Source: Microbacterium pygmaeum
GTDB taxonomy: Bacteria > Actinomycetota > Actinomycetes > Actinomycetales > Microbacteriaceae
Direction of reading: 5' to 3'
Assembly: GCF_900100885.1 (NCBI RefSeq)
Contig: NZ_LT629692.1
Coordinates: forward strand, 1-64,000
DNA: 64,000 bases
Both the position numbers and the translations under genes were made by a program. This document shows positions 43,601 to 54,592 of this stretch, in pieces. A model generated the notes under the pieces. That model worked only from the letters and a program-made list of their open reading frames with translations. It did not search any database and was not told where the DNA came from. Every line of letters starts with the position of its first letter. Within the stretch, counting starts at the first letter, position 1.

Positions 43601-43969
43601 CTAAATGACCTCCGGCGCCAACGAGACGATCTTCATGAACTTCTTGTCGCGAAGCTCACGACCGACCGGTCCGAAGATGCGGGTGCCGCGGGGCTCCCCG
43701 TCGTTCTTCAGGATGACGGCGGCGTTCTCGTCGAACTTGATGTACGAGCCGTCGGGACGGCGCGTGGACTTGACGGTGCGGACGATGACGGCCTTGACCA
43801 CATCGCCCTTCTTGACGTTGCCGCCCGGGATCGCGTCCTTGACCGTTGCGACGATGGTGTCACCCAGTCCCGCGTAGCGGCGCTTCGAGCCGCCCAGCAC
43901 ACGGATGGTGAGCAGCTCCTTCGCACCGGTGTTGTCGGCGACCTTGAGGCGGGATTCCTGCTGAATCAC
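43601..43969 (-). CDS. rplN: 50S ribosomal protein L14
   Basis: A 122-residue L14 (MIQQESRLKVADNTGAKELL; GTRIFGPVGRELRDKKFMKI) of normal length at the subunit interface. 33 bases after rpsQ. Confidence 0.98.
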   Translation of the reverse strand: MIQQESRLKVADNTGAKELLTIRVLGGSKRRYAGLGDTIVATVKDAIPGGNVKKGDVVKAVIVRTVKSTRRPDGSYIKFDENAAVILKNDGEPRGTRIFGPVGRELRDKKFMKIVSLAPEVI

Positions 43970-44002
43970 TTGTTACTCCTTGGGTTCCAAGCAGGCCGGG
44001 GC

Positions 44003-44416
44003 CTACTTGGCCTTCTCGAGGATCTCGACCAGACGCCAGCGCTTGGTGGCGCTGAGCGGGCGGGTCTCGTTGATGAGGACGAGGTCGCCGATGCCGGCGG
44101 AGTTGCTCTCGTCGTGCGCCTTGACCTTGGACGTCCGGCGGATGACCTTGCCGTAAAGCGGGTGCTTCACGCGGTCTTCGACCTCGACGACGATGGTCTT
44201 GTCCATCTTGTCGCTGGTCACGTAGCCGCGGCGGGACTTGCGGTATCCACGGGCGTCGGCGTCGCGCACGTCATGTGCGGAGGACTCGTGCCCCTTGGGA
44301 TCCACGGCCTCGACGGTCTCCACGACCTCGGCCTTGGAGGCCTTGGGCGCAGCGGCCTTCTTCGGGGCGGCAGCCTTCTTCGGCGCGGCGGGCTTCTTGT
44401 CGGTGGTCTCAGCCAT
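44003..44416 (-). CDS. rpsQ: 30S ribosomal protein S17
   Basis: The S17 core lies at about residues 60-137 (GYRKSRRGYVTSDKMDKTIV; NETRPLSATKRWRLVEILEK). It has an extra N-terminal segment of about 60 residues, first Lys/Ala/Pro repeats, then acidic. ATG overlaps the rpmC stop (TAATG). Confidence 0.96.
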   Translation of the reverse strand: MAETTDKKPAAPKKAAAPKKAAAPKASKAEVVETVEAVDPKGHESSAHDVRDADARGYRKSRRGYVTSDKMDKTIVVEVEDRVKHPLYGKVIRRTSKVKAHDESNSAGIGDLVLINETRPLSATKRWRLVEILEKAK

Positions 44417-44730
44417 TACTCGGCCTCTTCCTTTCCGGCCTCGTCAGCGGCATCCGCTTTCTTGGCTTTCGTCTTCTTCGCCTTCGTCGCGACCTCGACG
44501 GGGGCGGGGGTGGCACGGATGCCGAGCTCCCGCTCACGGATCACGGTGTAGAGCCGCGCGATGTCGCGCTTGACCGCACGGATGCGGCCGTGGCTCTCGA
44601 GCTGGCCGGTGGCCGACTGGAAGCGCAGGTTGAACAGCTCTTCCTTGGCCTTGCGCAGCTCCTCGACGAGGCGCTGGTCTTCGAACGTATCGAGCTCGCT
44701 CGGGGCGAGCTGCTTGGTGCCGATCGCCAT
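44416..44730 (-). CDS. rpmC: 50S ribosomal protein L29
   Basis: L29 core at residues 8-72 (ELDTFEDQRLVEELRKAKEE, FNLRFQSATGQLESHGRIRA). A 30-residue Lys/Ala/Glu tail follows. Overlaps rplP by one base (TAATG). Confidence 0.96.
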   Translation of the reverse strand: MAIGTKQLAPSELDTFEDQRLVEELRKAKEELFNLRFQSATGQLESHGRIRAVKRDIARLYTVIRERELGIRATPAPVEVATKAKKTKAKKADAADEAGKEEAE

Positions 44731-45149
44731 TACGCGTCGCCCTCCTCGCGCTTGATGATGCGTGCCTTCAGGGGCAGCTTGTGAATTGCACGGGTCAGCG
44801 CCTCGCGGGCGAGAGTCTCATCGACTCCGGCCACCTCGAACAGGACGCGGCCCGGCTTGACGTTCGCGACCCACCACTCGGGCGAACCCTTACCGGAACC
44901 CATGCGGGTCTCGGCGGGCTTCTTGGTCAGCGGACGGTCGGGGTAGATGTTGATCCACACCTTTCCACCACGCTTGATGTGACGGGTCATCGCGATACGA
45001 GCGGACTCGATCTGACGGTTGGTCACGTAAGCGGGGGTGAGCGCCTGGATGCCGAACTCACCGAACGACACCGTGGTGCCACCGGTGGCCTGGCCCGAGC
45101 GGCCGGGGTGGTGCTGCTTGCGGTACTTGACCTTGCGGGGAATAAGCAT
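44730..45149 (-). CDS. rplP: 50S ribosomal protein L16
   Basis: A 139-residue L16 (MLIPRKVKYRKQHHPGRSGQ; RMGSGKGSPEWWVANVKPGR), which helps to place the A-site tRNA. Overlaps rpsC by one base (TGATG). Confidence 0.98.
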   Translation of the reverse strand: MLIPRKVKYRKQHHPGRSGQATGGTTVSFGEFGIQALTPAYVTNRQIESARIAMTRHIKRGGKVWINIYPDRPLTKKPAETRMGSGKGSPEWWVANVKPGRVLFEVAGVDETLAREALTRAIHKLPLKARIIKREEGDA

Positions 45150-45910
45150 CAGGCAGACGCTCCTTCTGCGACGGGGTCCTCGCTGCGCGGGCCACGACGA
45201 CGGTCGCCACCGCGGTCATCGCGACCACGGGGTGCCTTCGGCGCATTGGCCTGCTCGCGTGCGAGCTCCTTGTTGGTGAGATCGCCCTTGTAGATCCAGA
45301 CCTTCACGCCGATGCGGCCGAAGGTGGTCTTGGCCTCGTAGAAGCCGTAGTCGATGTTCGCGCGCAGGGTGTGCAGGGGCACACGGCCTTCGCGGTAGAA
45401 CTCCGACCGGCTCATCTCGGCGCCGCCGAGACGGCCCGAGACCTGGATGCGGACACCCTTGGCGCCGGCGCGCTGCGCGCCCTGCAGACCCTTGCGCATC
45501 GCGCGGCGGAAGGCCACGCGCGCCGAGAGCTGCTCGGCGATGCCCTGGGCGACCAGCTGAGCGTCGGCCTCGGGGTTCTTGACCTCGAGGATGTTCAGCT
45601 GGATCTGCTTGCCGGTGAGCTTCTCGAGGTCGGTGCGGATGCGCTCGGCCTCGGCTCCGCGACGACCGATCACGATGCCCGGGCGGGCGGTGTGGATGTC
45701 GACGCGGACGCGGTCACGAGTGCGCTCGATCTCGATGTTGCTCACGCCTGCGCGGTCCAGGTTCTTCTGGAGCAGCTTGCGGATCTTGATGTCCTCGGCC
45801 ACGTAGTCGGCGTAGCGCTGTCCGGGCTTCGTCGAGTCGGAGAACCAACGCGACACGTGGTCGGTGGTGATGCCGAGGCGGAAGCCGTACGGGTTTACCT
45901 TCTGGCCCAT
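45149..45910 (-). CDS. rpsC: 30S ribosomal protein S3
   Basis: A 253-residue S3 (MGQKVNPYGFRLGITTDHVS; KH motif VIGRRGAEAERIRTDLEKLT) with an Arg/Gly/Asp-rich tail after residue 215. It binds mRNA at the 30S entry. Overlaps rplV by one base (TAATG). Confidence 0.98.
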   Translation of the reverse strand: MGQKVNPYGFRLGITTDHVSRWFSDSTKPGQRYADYVAEDIKIRKLLQKNLDRAGVSNIEIERTRDRVRVDIHTARPGIVIGRRGAEAERIRTDLEKLTGKQIQLNILEVKNPEADAQLVAQGIAEQLSARVAFRRAMRKGLQGAQRAGAKGVRIQVSGRLGGAEMSRSEFYREGRVPLHTLRANIDYGFYEAKTTFGRIGVKVWIYKGDLTNKELAREQANAPKAPRGRDDRGGDRRRGPRSEDPVAEGASA

Positions 45911-46308
45911 TACTTGCTCGCCTTCTTGGTCTTGGCTGCGGGGGCGGCCTCGGCCACCTCAGGCGTTGCGAGCACGACCGTGATGTGGCTCGTGCGCTTC
46001 TTGATCTGGAATGCGCGACCCTGGGCGCGGGGGCGGAAACGCTTCAGCGTCGTGCCCTCGTCCACGTACGCGTTGGCCACGTACAGGTCGGCATCATCCA
46101 GGTACTCGTTCGTCTTGTCGGCGGTGACGCGAGCGTTCGCGATACCGGCGGCGACGAGCTTGTAGATGGGCTCACTCGCGCTCTGCGGCGCGAACTTCAG
46201 GATCGCCAGGGCCTCGAGGGCCGGCTTCCCCTTGATGAGAGCGACGACACGACGAGCCTTCTGAGGGGTCACGCGGATGTGTCGCACTCGTGCGATGGAC
46301 TCCACCAT
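45910..46308 (-). CDS. rplV: 50S ribosomal protein L22
   Basis: A 132-residue L22 (ARVRHIRVTPQKARRVVALI; RFRPRAQGRAFQIKKRTSHI). ATG 46308 is preferred over 46326 because GAGGAG lies 6 bases before it. A short Ala/Lys tail extends the C-terminus. Confidence 0.97.
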   Translation of the reverse strand: MVESIARVRHIRVTPQKARRVVALIKGKPALEALAILKFAPQSASEPIYKLVAAGIANARVTADKTNEYLDDADLYVANAYVDEGTTLKRFRPRAQGRAFQIKKRTSHITVVLATPEVAEAAPAAKTKKASK

Positions 46309-46329
46309 TTCTCTCTCCTCTCGCATCGC

Positions 46330-46611
46330 CTAGCGGCGACGGCCCTTCTTGTCGTCCTTCTCGTGGCCGCGGAAGGTGCGGGTGGGCGCGAATTCGCCCA
46401 GTTTGTGGCCGACCATGGTCTCGGTCACGAACACGGGGATGTGCTTGCGACCGTCGTGGACGGCGATCGTGTGGCCGAGCATGGCCGGCACGATCATCGA
46501 CCGGCGTGACCAGGTCTTGATGACGTTCTTGGATCCCGCTTCGTTCTGGACGACGACCTTGCGAAGCAGGTGCTCGTCGACGAAGGGGCCCTTCTTAAGA
46601 CTGCGTGGCAT
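46330..46611 (-). CDS. rpsS: 30S ribosomal protein S19
   Basis: A 93-residue S19 (MPRSLKKGPFVDEHLLRKVV; STIVPAMLGHTIAVHDGRKH-like core with MIVPAMLGHTIAVHDG), at the 30S head with S13. 12 bases after rplB. Confidence 0.98.
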   Translation of the reverse strand: MPRSLKKGPFVDEHLLRKVVVQNEAGSKNVIKTWSRRSMIVPAMLGHTIAVHDGRKHIPVFVTETMVGHKLGEFAPTRTFRGHEKDDKKGRRR

Positions 46612-46623
46612 CTTCCTCTACTC

Positions 46624-47463
<840 letters not shown>

Positions 47464-47488
47464 TGTTCTCTCGTCCTTCTTCCGGCGC

Positions 47489-47800
47489 TCAGCCGACGGC
47501 CGTGAAGATGTCGATGGTGCCCGACTTGAGCGTCACGATGGCGCGCTTGGTGTCCTTGCGCTTTCCCGTGCCGAAGCGGGTGCGGCGGGACTTCCCGACG
47601 CGGTTGATCGTGTTCACGCCGGCGACCTTGACGCCGAAGATCTTCTCGATGGCGAGCTTGATCTCGGTCTTGGTCGCACGCGGGTCCACGAGGAACGTGT
47701 ACTTGCCCTCGTCGATGAGCCCGTAGCTCTTCTCCGAGACGACCGGACGCAGGATGACGTCGCGGGGGTCCTTGTTCAGGGCCGTCTGCAGGTCGGTCAT
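47489..47800 (-). CDS. rplW: 50S ribosomal protein L23
   Basis: A 103-residue L23 (DVILRPVVSEKSYGLIDEGK; AIEKIFGVKVAGVNTINRVG), at the tunnel exit where trigger factor and SRP dock. Overlaps rplD by 4 bases. Confidence 0.98.
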   Translation of the reverse strand: MTDLQTALNKDPRDVILRPVVSEKSYGLIDEGKYTFLVDPRATKTEIKLAIEKIFGVKVAGVNTINRVGKSRRTRFGTGKRKDTKRAIVTLKSGTIDIFTAVG

Positions 47801-48459
47801 GCCGAGACCTCCTCGGTGGTGGAAGCCTTCGACGCGACGAACGCGTCGTAGGCAGCCTTGGTGAAGACGATGTCGTCCGAGACGAGCACGTCGTAGGCGT
47901 TGAGCTGGTCGACGGGCAGCACGTGCACGTACGCGAGGTTGCGGACGCTCTTGACCGTGATGTCGTCGCTGCGCTCGATGACGACCAGGACGCGCTTGGT
48001 CTGCGCGACGCTCGTCAGGTAGGCGGCAGCGGCCTTGGTCGAGGGCGCGCCCTCGATGCCGAAGGACTCGACGACGTGCAGACGCTCGCCCCGAGCGCGA
48101 TCGCTCAGCGCACCCAGCAGGGCGGCCGCGATCATCTTCTTGGGGGTGCGCTGCGAGTAGTCGCGCGGCTTCGGTCCGTGGACGATGCCACCACCGGTCA
48201 TGTGCGGGGCGCGGATCGAACCCTGACGGGCGTTACCGGTGCCCTTCTGCTTGAACGGCTTGCGGCCGGCGCCCGAGACCTCGCCACGACGCTTGGTCGA
48301 GTGCGTGCCCTGGCGAGCCGCCGCGCGCTGCGCGACGACGACCTGGTGGATCAGCGGAATGTTCGTCTTGACGTCGAACAGTGCGGCGGGCAGCTCCACG
48401 GAGCCTGCCTTCTTGCCGTCTGCGCTTCGGACGTCGAGCGCGAGAGTCTGGTCAGCCAT
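47797..48459 (-). CDS. rplD: 50S ribosomal protein L4
   Basis: A 220-residue L4 with the tunnel loop (GTHSTKRRGEVSGAGRKPFK, KGTGNARQGSIRAPHMTGGG). In enterobacteria L4 represses the S10 operon; whether that holds here is unknown, but the operon has a long leader. Begins 4 bases after the rplC stop. Confidence 0.98.
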   Translation of the reverse strand: MADQTLALDVRSADGKKAGSVELPAALFDVKTNIPLIHQVVVAQRAAARQGTHSTKRRGEVSGAGRKPFKQKGTGNARQGSIRAPHMTGGGIVHGPKPRDYSQRTPKKMIAAALLGALSDRARGERLHVVESFGIEGAPSTKAAAAYLTSVAQTKRVLVVIERSDDITVKSVRNLAYVHVLPVDQLNAYDVLVSDDIVFTKAAYDAFVASKASTTEEVSA

Positions 48460-48463
48460 GGAC

Positions 48464-49123
48464 TCAAGCCCCCTTCACTGCGTTGCGGACGAAAACGATG
48501 CGGCCACGGGCACCGGGGACGGCGCCCTTGACGAGCAGCAGACCCTTCTCGGCGTCGACGGAGTGCACCGTGAGGTTCAGGACGGTCACGCGCTCGCCAC
48601 CCATACGGCCGGCCATGCGCATTCCCTTGAAAACGCGGCTCGGGGTCGACGATGCGCCGATCGAGCCGGGCTTGCGGTGGTTGCGGTGCGAACCGTGCGA
48701 TGCCGAGACGCCCTTGAAGTTGTGACGCTTCATGACACCGGCGAAGCCCTTGCCCTTGCTGGTGCCGACGACGTCGACAAGCTGGCCGGGCTCGAAGGTG
48801 CCGTCCACCGTGAGCTCCTGGCCCAGGGTGTAGTCGGCGGCGTCCGCGGTGCGGACCTCGGTCAGGTGACGACGCGGGGTCACGCCGGCAGCCTCGAAGT
48901 GGGCCGTCTGCGGCTTGTTGACCTTGCGCGGGTCGATCTGACCGTAGGCGATCTGGACGGCGTTGTAGCCGTCGCGCTCGGGCGTACGGATCTGCGTGAC
49001 CACGTTGGGCGCGAGCTCGATGACGGTGACGGGGATGAGCTTGCCGCTCTCGTTCCACACCTGGGTCATGCCGAGCTTGGTGCCCAGCAGCCCCTTCGAA
49101 ATCTTGGAGTTGATGTCAGCCAT
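48464..49123 (-). CDS. rplC: 50S ribosomal protein L3
   Basis: A 219-residue L3 (KGLLGTKLGMTQVWNESGKL; GSHRNHRKPGSIGASSTPSR). ATG 49123 is fixed by MADINSKISKG; the frame is open further into rpsJ. 8 bases after rpsJ. Confidence 0.98.
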   Translation of the reverse strand: MADINSKISKGLLGTKLGMTQVWNESGKLIPVTVIELAPNVVTQIRTPERDGYNAVQIAYGQIDPRKVNKPQTAHFEAAGVTPRRHLTEVRTADAADYTLGQELTVDGTFEPGQLVDVVGTSKGKGFAGVMKRHNFKGVSASHGSHRNHRKPGSIGASSTPSRVFKGMRMAGRMGGERVTVLNLTVHSVDAEKGLLLVKGAVPGARGRIVFVRNAVKGA

Positions 49124-49131
49124 GTCGAACC

Positions 49132-49440
49132 TCAGAGCTTGATCTCGATGTTGACATCGGCCGGGAGGTCGAGACGCATCAGCGAGTCGACGGCCTTGGG
49201 CGTCGGGTCGATGATGTCGATCAGACGCTTGTGGGTGCGCATCTCGAAGTGCTCGCGGCTGTCCTTGTACTTGTGCGGCGACCGGATGACGCACACGACG
49301 TTCTTCTCGGTCGGAAGCGGCACGGGGCCGACGACGGTCGCACCGGCACGGGTCACGGTGTCGACGATCTTGCGGGCCGACGAGTCGAGGCCGGCGTGAT
49401 CGTACGACTTCAGGCGAATGCGGATCTTCTGTCCCGCCAT
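49132..49440 (-). CDS. rpsJ: 30S ribosomal protein S10
   Basis: A 102-residue S10/NusE (MAGQKIRIRLKSYDHAGLDS; PLPTEKNVVCVIRSPHKYKD). ATG 49440 has a purine-rich GAGAGAG stretch upstream. First gene of the S10-spc operon, after a leader of about 310 nt from the promoter at 49761-49789. Confidence 0.98.
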   Translation of the reverse strand: MAGQKIRIRLKSYDHAGLDSSARKIVDTVTRAGATVVGPVPLPTEKNVVCVIRSPHKYKDSREHFEMRTHKRLIDIIDPTPKAVDSLMRLDLPADVNIEIKL

Positions 49441-49760
49441 TGTCTGCTCTCTCTCTTCTCGCGTCATACCTCACGGGCATTGGACGCACGGGGACGCGGG
49501 AGGATGCTCCCTCGCCCTTTGGCACTTCGCATACCGCATTGCTGCGGGATGCTGCACCACTGTTCTGCTGTCAAACCGCATGCCGAGGCATCCGGCTCCG
49601 TCTCCCCCCGCACGCGGACGCACGCCGGTGGAACCGGGTGGAGAGTCGGATTGTCGTTCTGCTGCCTGCGGCCTAGGACCCTGCGCGTGTGCGCCGCCTA
49701 TGCACTGCCCTGGCAGTGATCCGGCGCACGCGGAGCGGCACCGGAGTGTGGAACTTCCCT

Positions 49761-49789
49761 AGTCTACGTGCAGCCCGGGCGTGTCGCAA
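49761..49789 (-). promoter_or_regulatory. Promoter of the S10 operon
   Basis: Minus strand: -35 TTGCGA (49789-49784), a 17-base spacer and -10 TAGACT (49766-49761). Predicted start near 49754, giving a leader of about 310 nt before rpsJ. Confidence 0.7.
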
Positions 49790-49856
49790 ACTCGGGCGTG
49801 TCGCGGCGGCGCGTCCACGGCGTGTTCCCAGCGGACGGAGGCTGCACGAACCGGAT

Positions 49857-49886
49857 GAGGCCCTCCGGCGTCTGCCGGAGGGCCTC
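49857..49886 (-). terminator. Terminator of the adhesin gene
   Basis: A perfect 13-bp stem (GAGGCCCTCCGGC with its complement) and a 4-base loop, 29 bases after the adhesin stop on the minus strand. Confidence 0.75.
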
Positions 49887-49915
49887 AGTCCATGTGGGCG
49901 GGACGCCCGTTCGCG

Positions 49916-52333
<2,418 letters not shown>

Positions 52334-52513
52334 AACCCGTTCCCTCGTGGAGTCATGGCATAACGAAGTCAGACAGATACCTGCTCTGCCTTCGAACATG
52401 GGCGGCATCGCTGCCGCTCCACGTCTGCCCCAAGCTCCGACGCTAGCAGGAAACGCGCGCGCGGTTTGACGCGTGCAGATTGTTTACATGCCCGACATGT
52501 GCAAGAGGCCGGG

Positions 52514-52555
52514 GTGGAGGAGGGCAAACCTTGGGGGCAGAACACCCTCCTCCAC
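52514..52555. repeat. Inverted repeat GTGGAGGAGGG / CCCTCCTCCAC
   Basis: Perfect 11-bp arms (52514-52524, 52545-52555) around a 20-base loop, about 180 bases upstream of the adhesin start. It could be an operator or a terminator stem. Confidence 0.55.
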
Positions 52556-52742
52556 GTTCGTGGACTCTCCGTCGCTGCGTCACTGACGAAACAAGACATC
52601 GAGGTCGTCCCGGAAAACGAGTTCGGCGGTAAGGGGCTCCCCAGAGCTCACCCGTCGGACGTCACTGTCCTTGGGGCGACCGTAGCCGCACGCTCGGAAT
52701 GCGTCAAGACCGGGCGCGGCGAGTTTCTGGCTCGCACGCGGA

Positions 52743-52770
52743 ACGGCCCGGGAGCATGCTCCCGGGCCGT
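52743..52770 (-). terminator. Perfect 28-bp palindrome after the MT0933-type gene
   Basis: ACGGCCCGGGAGCA and its complement, with no loop bases, begin 13 bases after the stop of the small gene on the minus strand. The centre GGAGCATGCTCC is also the centre of the palindrome at 39754-39787. Confidence 0.7.
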
Positions 52771-52783
52771 CCGAAAAGCGGCG

Positions 52784-53002
52784 CTACTTCTCGTTGCCGA
52801 CTGCCTTGTCGATGTTGTCGCGCACGCCGTCGACGTGCTGGTCCACGCTGTCCGGAGCGACCTTCTTCACGAATTCCGCCGCCGCGTCGAGGGCCTTGTC
52901 GCTGATGTCCTCGGCCTGGTCGCTCTTGAGCGCCTCGCCGATCTTGTCCTTGTTCTGATCGAGGAACTGCTTGCCCTGATTGACCAGGTCGTCGATACCC
53001 AT
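52784..53002 (-). CDS. MT0933-like antitoxin-family small protein
   Basis: A 72-residue, acidic, helical protein (MGIDDLVNQGKQFLDQNKDK; ALDAAAEFVKKVAPDSVDQH) resembling the MT0933/Rv0909 antitoxin family. Its usual SRPBCC-fold toxin gene is not adjacent, so an antitoxin role is not supported by context. ATG 53002 has AAGGAG 8 bases upstream. It is monocistronic, between the tuf terminator and its own palindromic terminator. Confidence 0.7.
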   Translation of the reverse strand: MGIDDLVNQGKQFLDQNKDKIGEALKSDQAEDISDKALDAAAEFVKKVAPDSVDQHVDGVRDNIDKAVGNEK

Positions 53003-53195
53003 CGCGTTGCTCCTTCGCCGCCCCCGGTGGGCGTTCACCCTCATTCTGGCCGCGCCGCGGCATCCGCCGCCACCCCTCTCACCCGCCTGAGCTCTCTGCC
53101 GCCCGCTGCCGGCTGCGCGCTGCCGGCTGCGCGCTGCCGGATGCGCTCGGTGGCGCAGGGGTTCCACCGCGTCCGCTGAGACCGCCCGGACACAG

Positions 53196-53229
53196 CGAAA
53201 GGCCCCCGGGTGAACCCGGGGGCCTTTCG
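53196..53229 (-). terminator. Terminator of tuf
   Basis: A perfect 15-bp stem (53196-53210, 53215-53229) with a 4-base loop, 13 bases after the tuf stop. The arm ends in TTTCG on the minus strand. Confidence 0.85.
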
Positions 53230-53242
53230 TGGAACGCAGGTG

Positions 53243-54436
53243 CTACTTGAGGATCTTCGTGACCGTGCCGGCGCCGACGGTGCGGCCACCCTCACGGATC
53301 GCGTAGCCGAGGCCCTCTTCCATGGCGATGGGCTGGATCAGCTCAACGGTCATGTCGGTGGTGTCGCCGGGCATGACCATCTCGGTGCCCTCGGGCAGCG
53401 TGATGACGCCGGTGACGTCGGTGGTGCGGAAGTAGAACTGCGGGCGGTAGTTCGTGAAGAACGGGTTGTGACGGCCACCCTCCTCCTTGGACAGGATGTA
53501 CGCCGTGCCCTCGAAGTTGGTGTGGGGCGTGACCGAACCCGGCTTGACGACGACCTGGCCGCGCTCGACGTCGTCACGCTTGGTGCCGCGCAGGAGCAGA
53601 CCACAGTTCTCGCCGGCCCATGCCTCGTCGAGCTGCTTGTGGAACATCTCGATTCCGGTGACGATCGTCTTCTGCGTCGGGCGCAGACCCACGATCTCGA
53701 CCTCGGAGTTGATCGCGAGGGTGCCGCGCTCGGCGCGACCCGTCACGACCGTGCCACGGCCGGTGATGGTGAAGACGTCCTCGACGGGCATGAGGAACGG
53801 CTTGTCCTTGTCACGCACCGGGTCGGGGATCGACTCGTCCACGGCTTCCATGAGCTCGACGATCTTCTCGGTCCACTCGGCGTCGCCCTCGAGCGCCTTC
53901 AGGCCCGAGACGCGGACGACGGGGGCGTTGTCGCCGTCGAAGTCCTGGCTCGAGAGCAGCTCGCGGACCTCGAGCTCGACGAGCTCCAGGATCTCCTCGT
54001 CGTCGACCATGTCGGACTTGTTCAGCGCGACCAGCAGGTACGGCACGCCGACCTGCTTGGCGAGCAGAACGTGCTCACGGGTCTGAGCCATCGGGCCGTC
54101 GGTGGCGGCGACCACGAGGATCGCGCCGTCCATCTGCGCGGCACCGGTGATCATGTTCTTGATGTAGTCAGCGTGACCCGGGGCGTCGACGTGCGCGTAG
54201 TGGCGCTTCGGCGTCTCGTACTCGACATGCGAGATGTTGATCGTGATGCCGCGCTGGCGCTCTTCGGGGGCGGAGTCGATCGACGCGAAGTCGCGCTGCA
54301 CGTTGGTGGCCGACGGGTACTTGTCGGCGAGCACCTTCGAGATGGCAGCGGTCAGCGTGGTCTTGCCGTGGTCGACGTGACCGATCGTTCCGATGTTTAC
54401 GTGCGGCTTGGTCCGCTCGAACTTGGCCTTAGCCAC
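53243..54436 (-). CDS. tuf: Elongation factor Tu
   Basis: A 397-residue GTPase that delivers aminoacyl-tRNA. G1 GHVDHGKTTL, switch-region RGITINI, G3 DAPGHADY, G4 NKSD and normal domains 2 and 3 ending GAGTVTKILK. GTG 54436 gives the family N-terminus VAKAKFERTKPHVNIG and has GAGGAGGA 5 bases upstream. Last gene of the str operon. Confidence 0.98.
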   Translation of the reverse strand: MAKAKFERTKPHVNIGTIGHVDHGKTTLTAAISKVLADKYPSATNVQRDFASIDSAPEERQRGITINISHVEYETPKRHYAHVDAPGHADYIKNMITGAAQMDGAILVVAATDGPMAQTREHVLLAKQVGVPYLLVALNKSDMVDDEEILELVELEVRELLSSQDFDGDNAPVVRVSGLKALEGDAEWTEKIVELMEAVDESIPDPVRDKDKPFLMPVEDVFTITGRGTVVTGRAERGTLAINSEVEIVGLRPTQKTIVTGIEMFHKQLDEAWAGENCGLLLRGTKRDDVERGQVVVKPGSVTPHTNFEGTAYILSKEEGGRHNPFFTNYRPQFYFRTTDVTGVITLPEGTEMVMPGDTTDMTVELIQPIAMEEGLGYAIREGGRTVGAGTVTKILK

Positions 54437-54541
54437 TGGGTCCTCCTCAGGACATTCGTGTAGGTCCACCGGGCACTGGTTTGCGACCGGATTTCTACGG
54501 GGATTGTTTCTAGCTTACTGATGTGAAGTTGTGTGTGCGAT

Positions 54542-54586
54542 GGATGCCGGGGCTGCGACCGCAGCGGGCCGCGACCCCCGGCATCC
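54542..54586 (-). terminator. Hairpin between fusA and tuf
   Basis: GGATGCCGGGG (54542-54552) pairs with CCCCGGCATCC (54576-54586), starting 6 bases after the fusA stop. A partial terminator here would separate tuf expression from fusA. Confidence 0.6.
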
Positions 54587-54592
54587 TCCGGG

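Larger units (their letters stand above)
49441..49915. other. S10 operon leader and promoter region
   Basis: No gene is seen. The stretch holds the rpsJ leader (about 49441-49754), the S10 promoter (49761-49789) and the terminator of the adhesin gene (49857-49886). Confidence 0.65.
52334..52783. other. Intergenic region upstream of the adhesin
   Basis: No gene is recognised over 450 bases. It contains the inverted repeat at 52514-52555 and the palindromic terminator at 52743-52770, and presumably the adhesin promoter; no clear -35/-10 pair was found. Confidence 0.6.
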
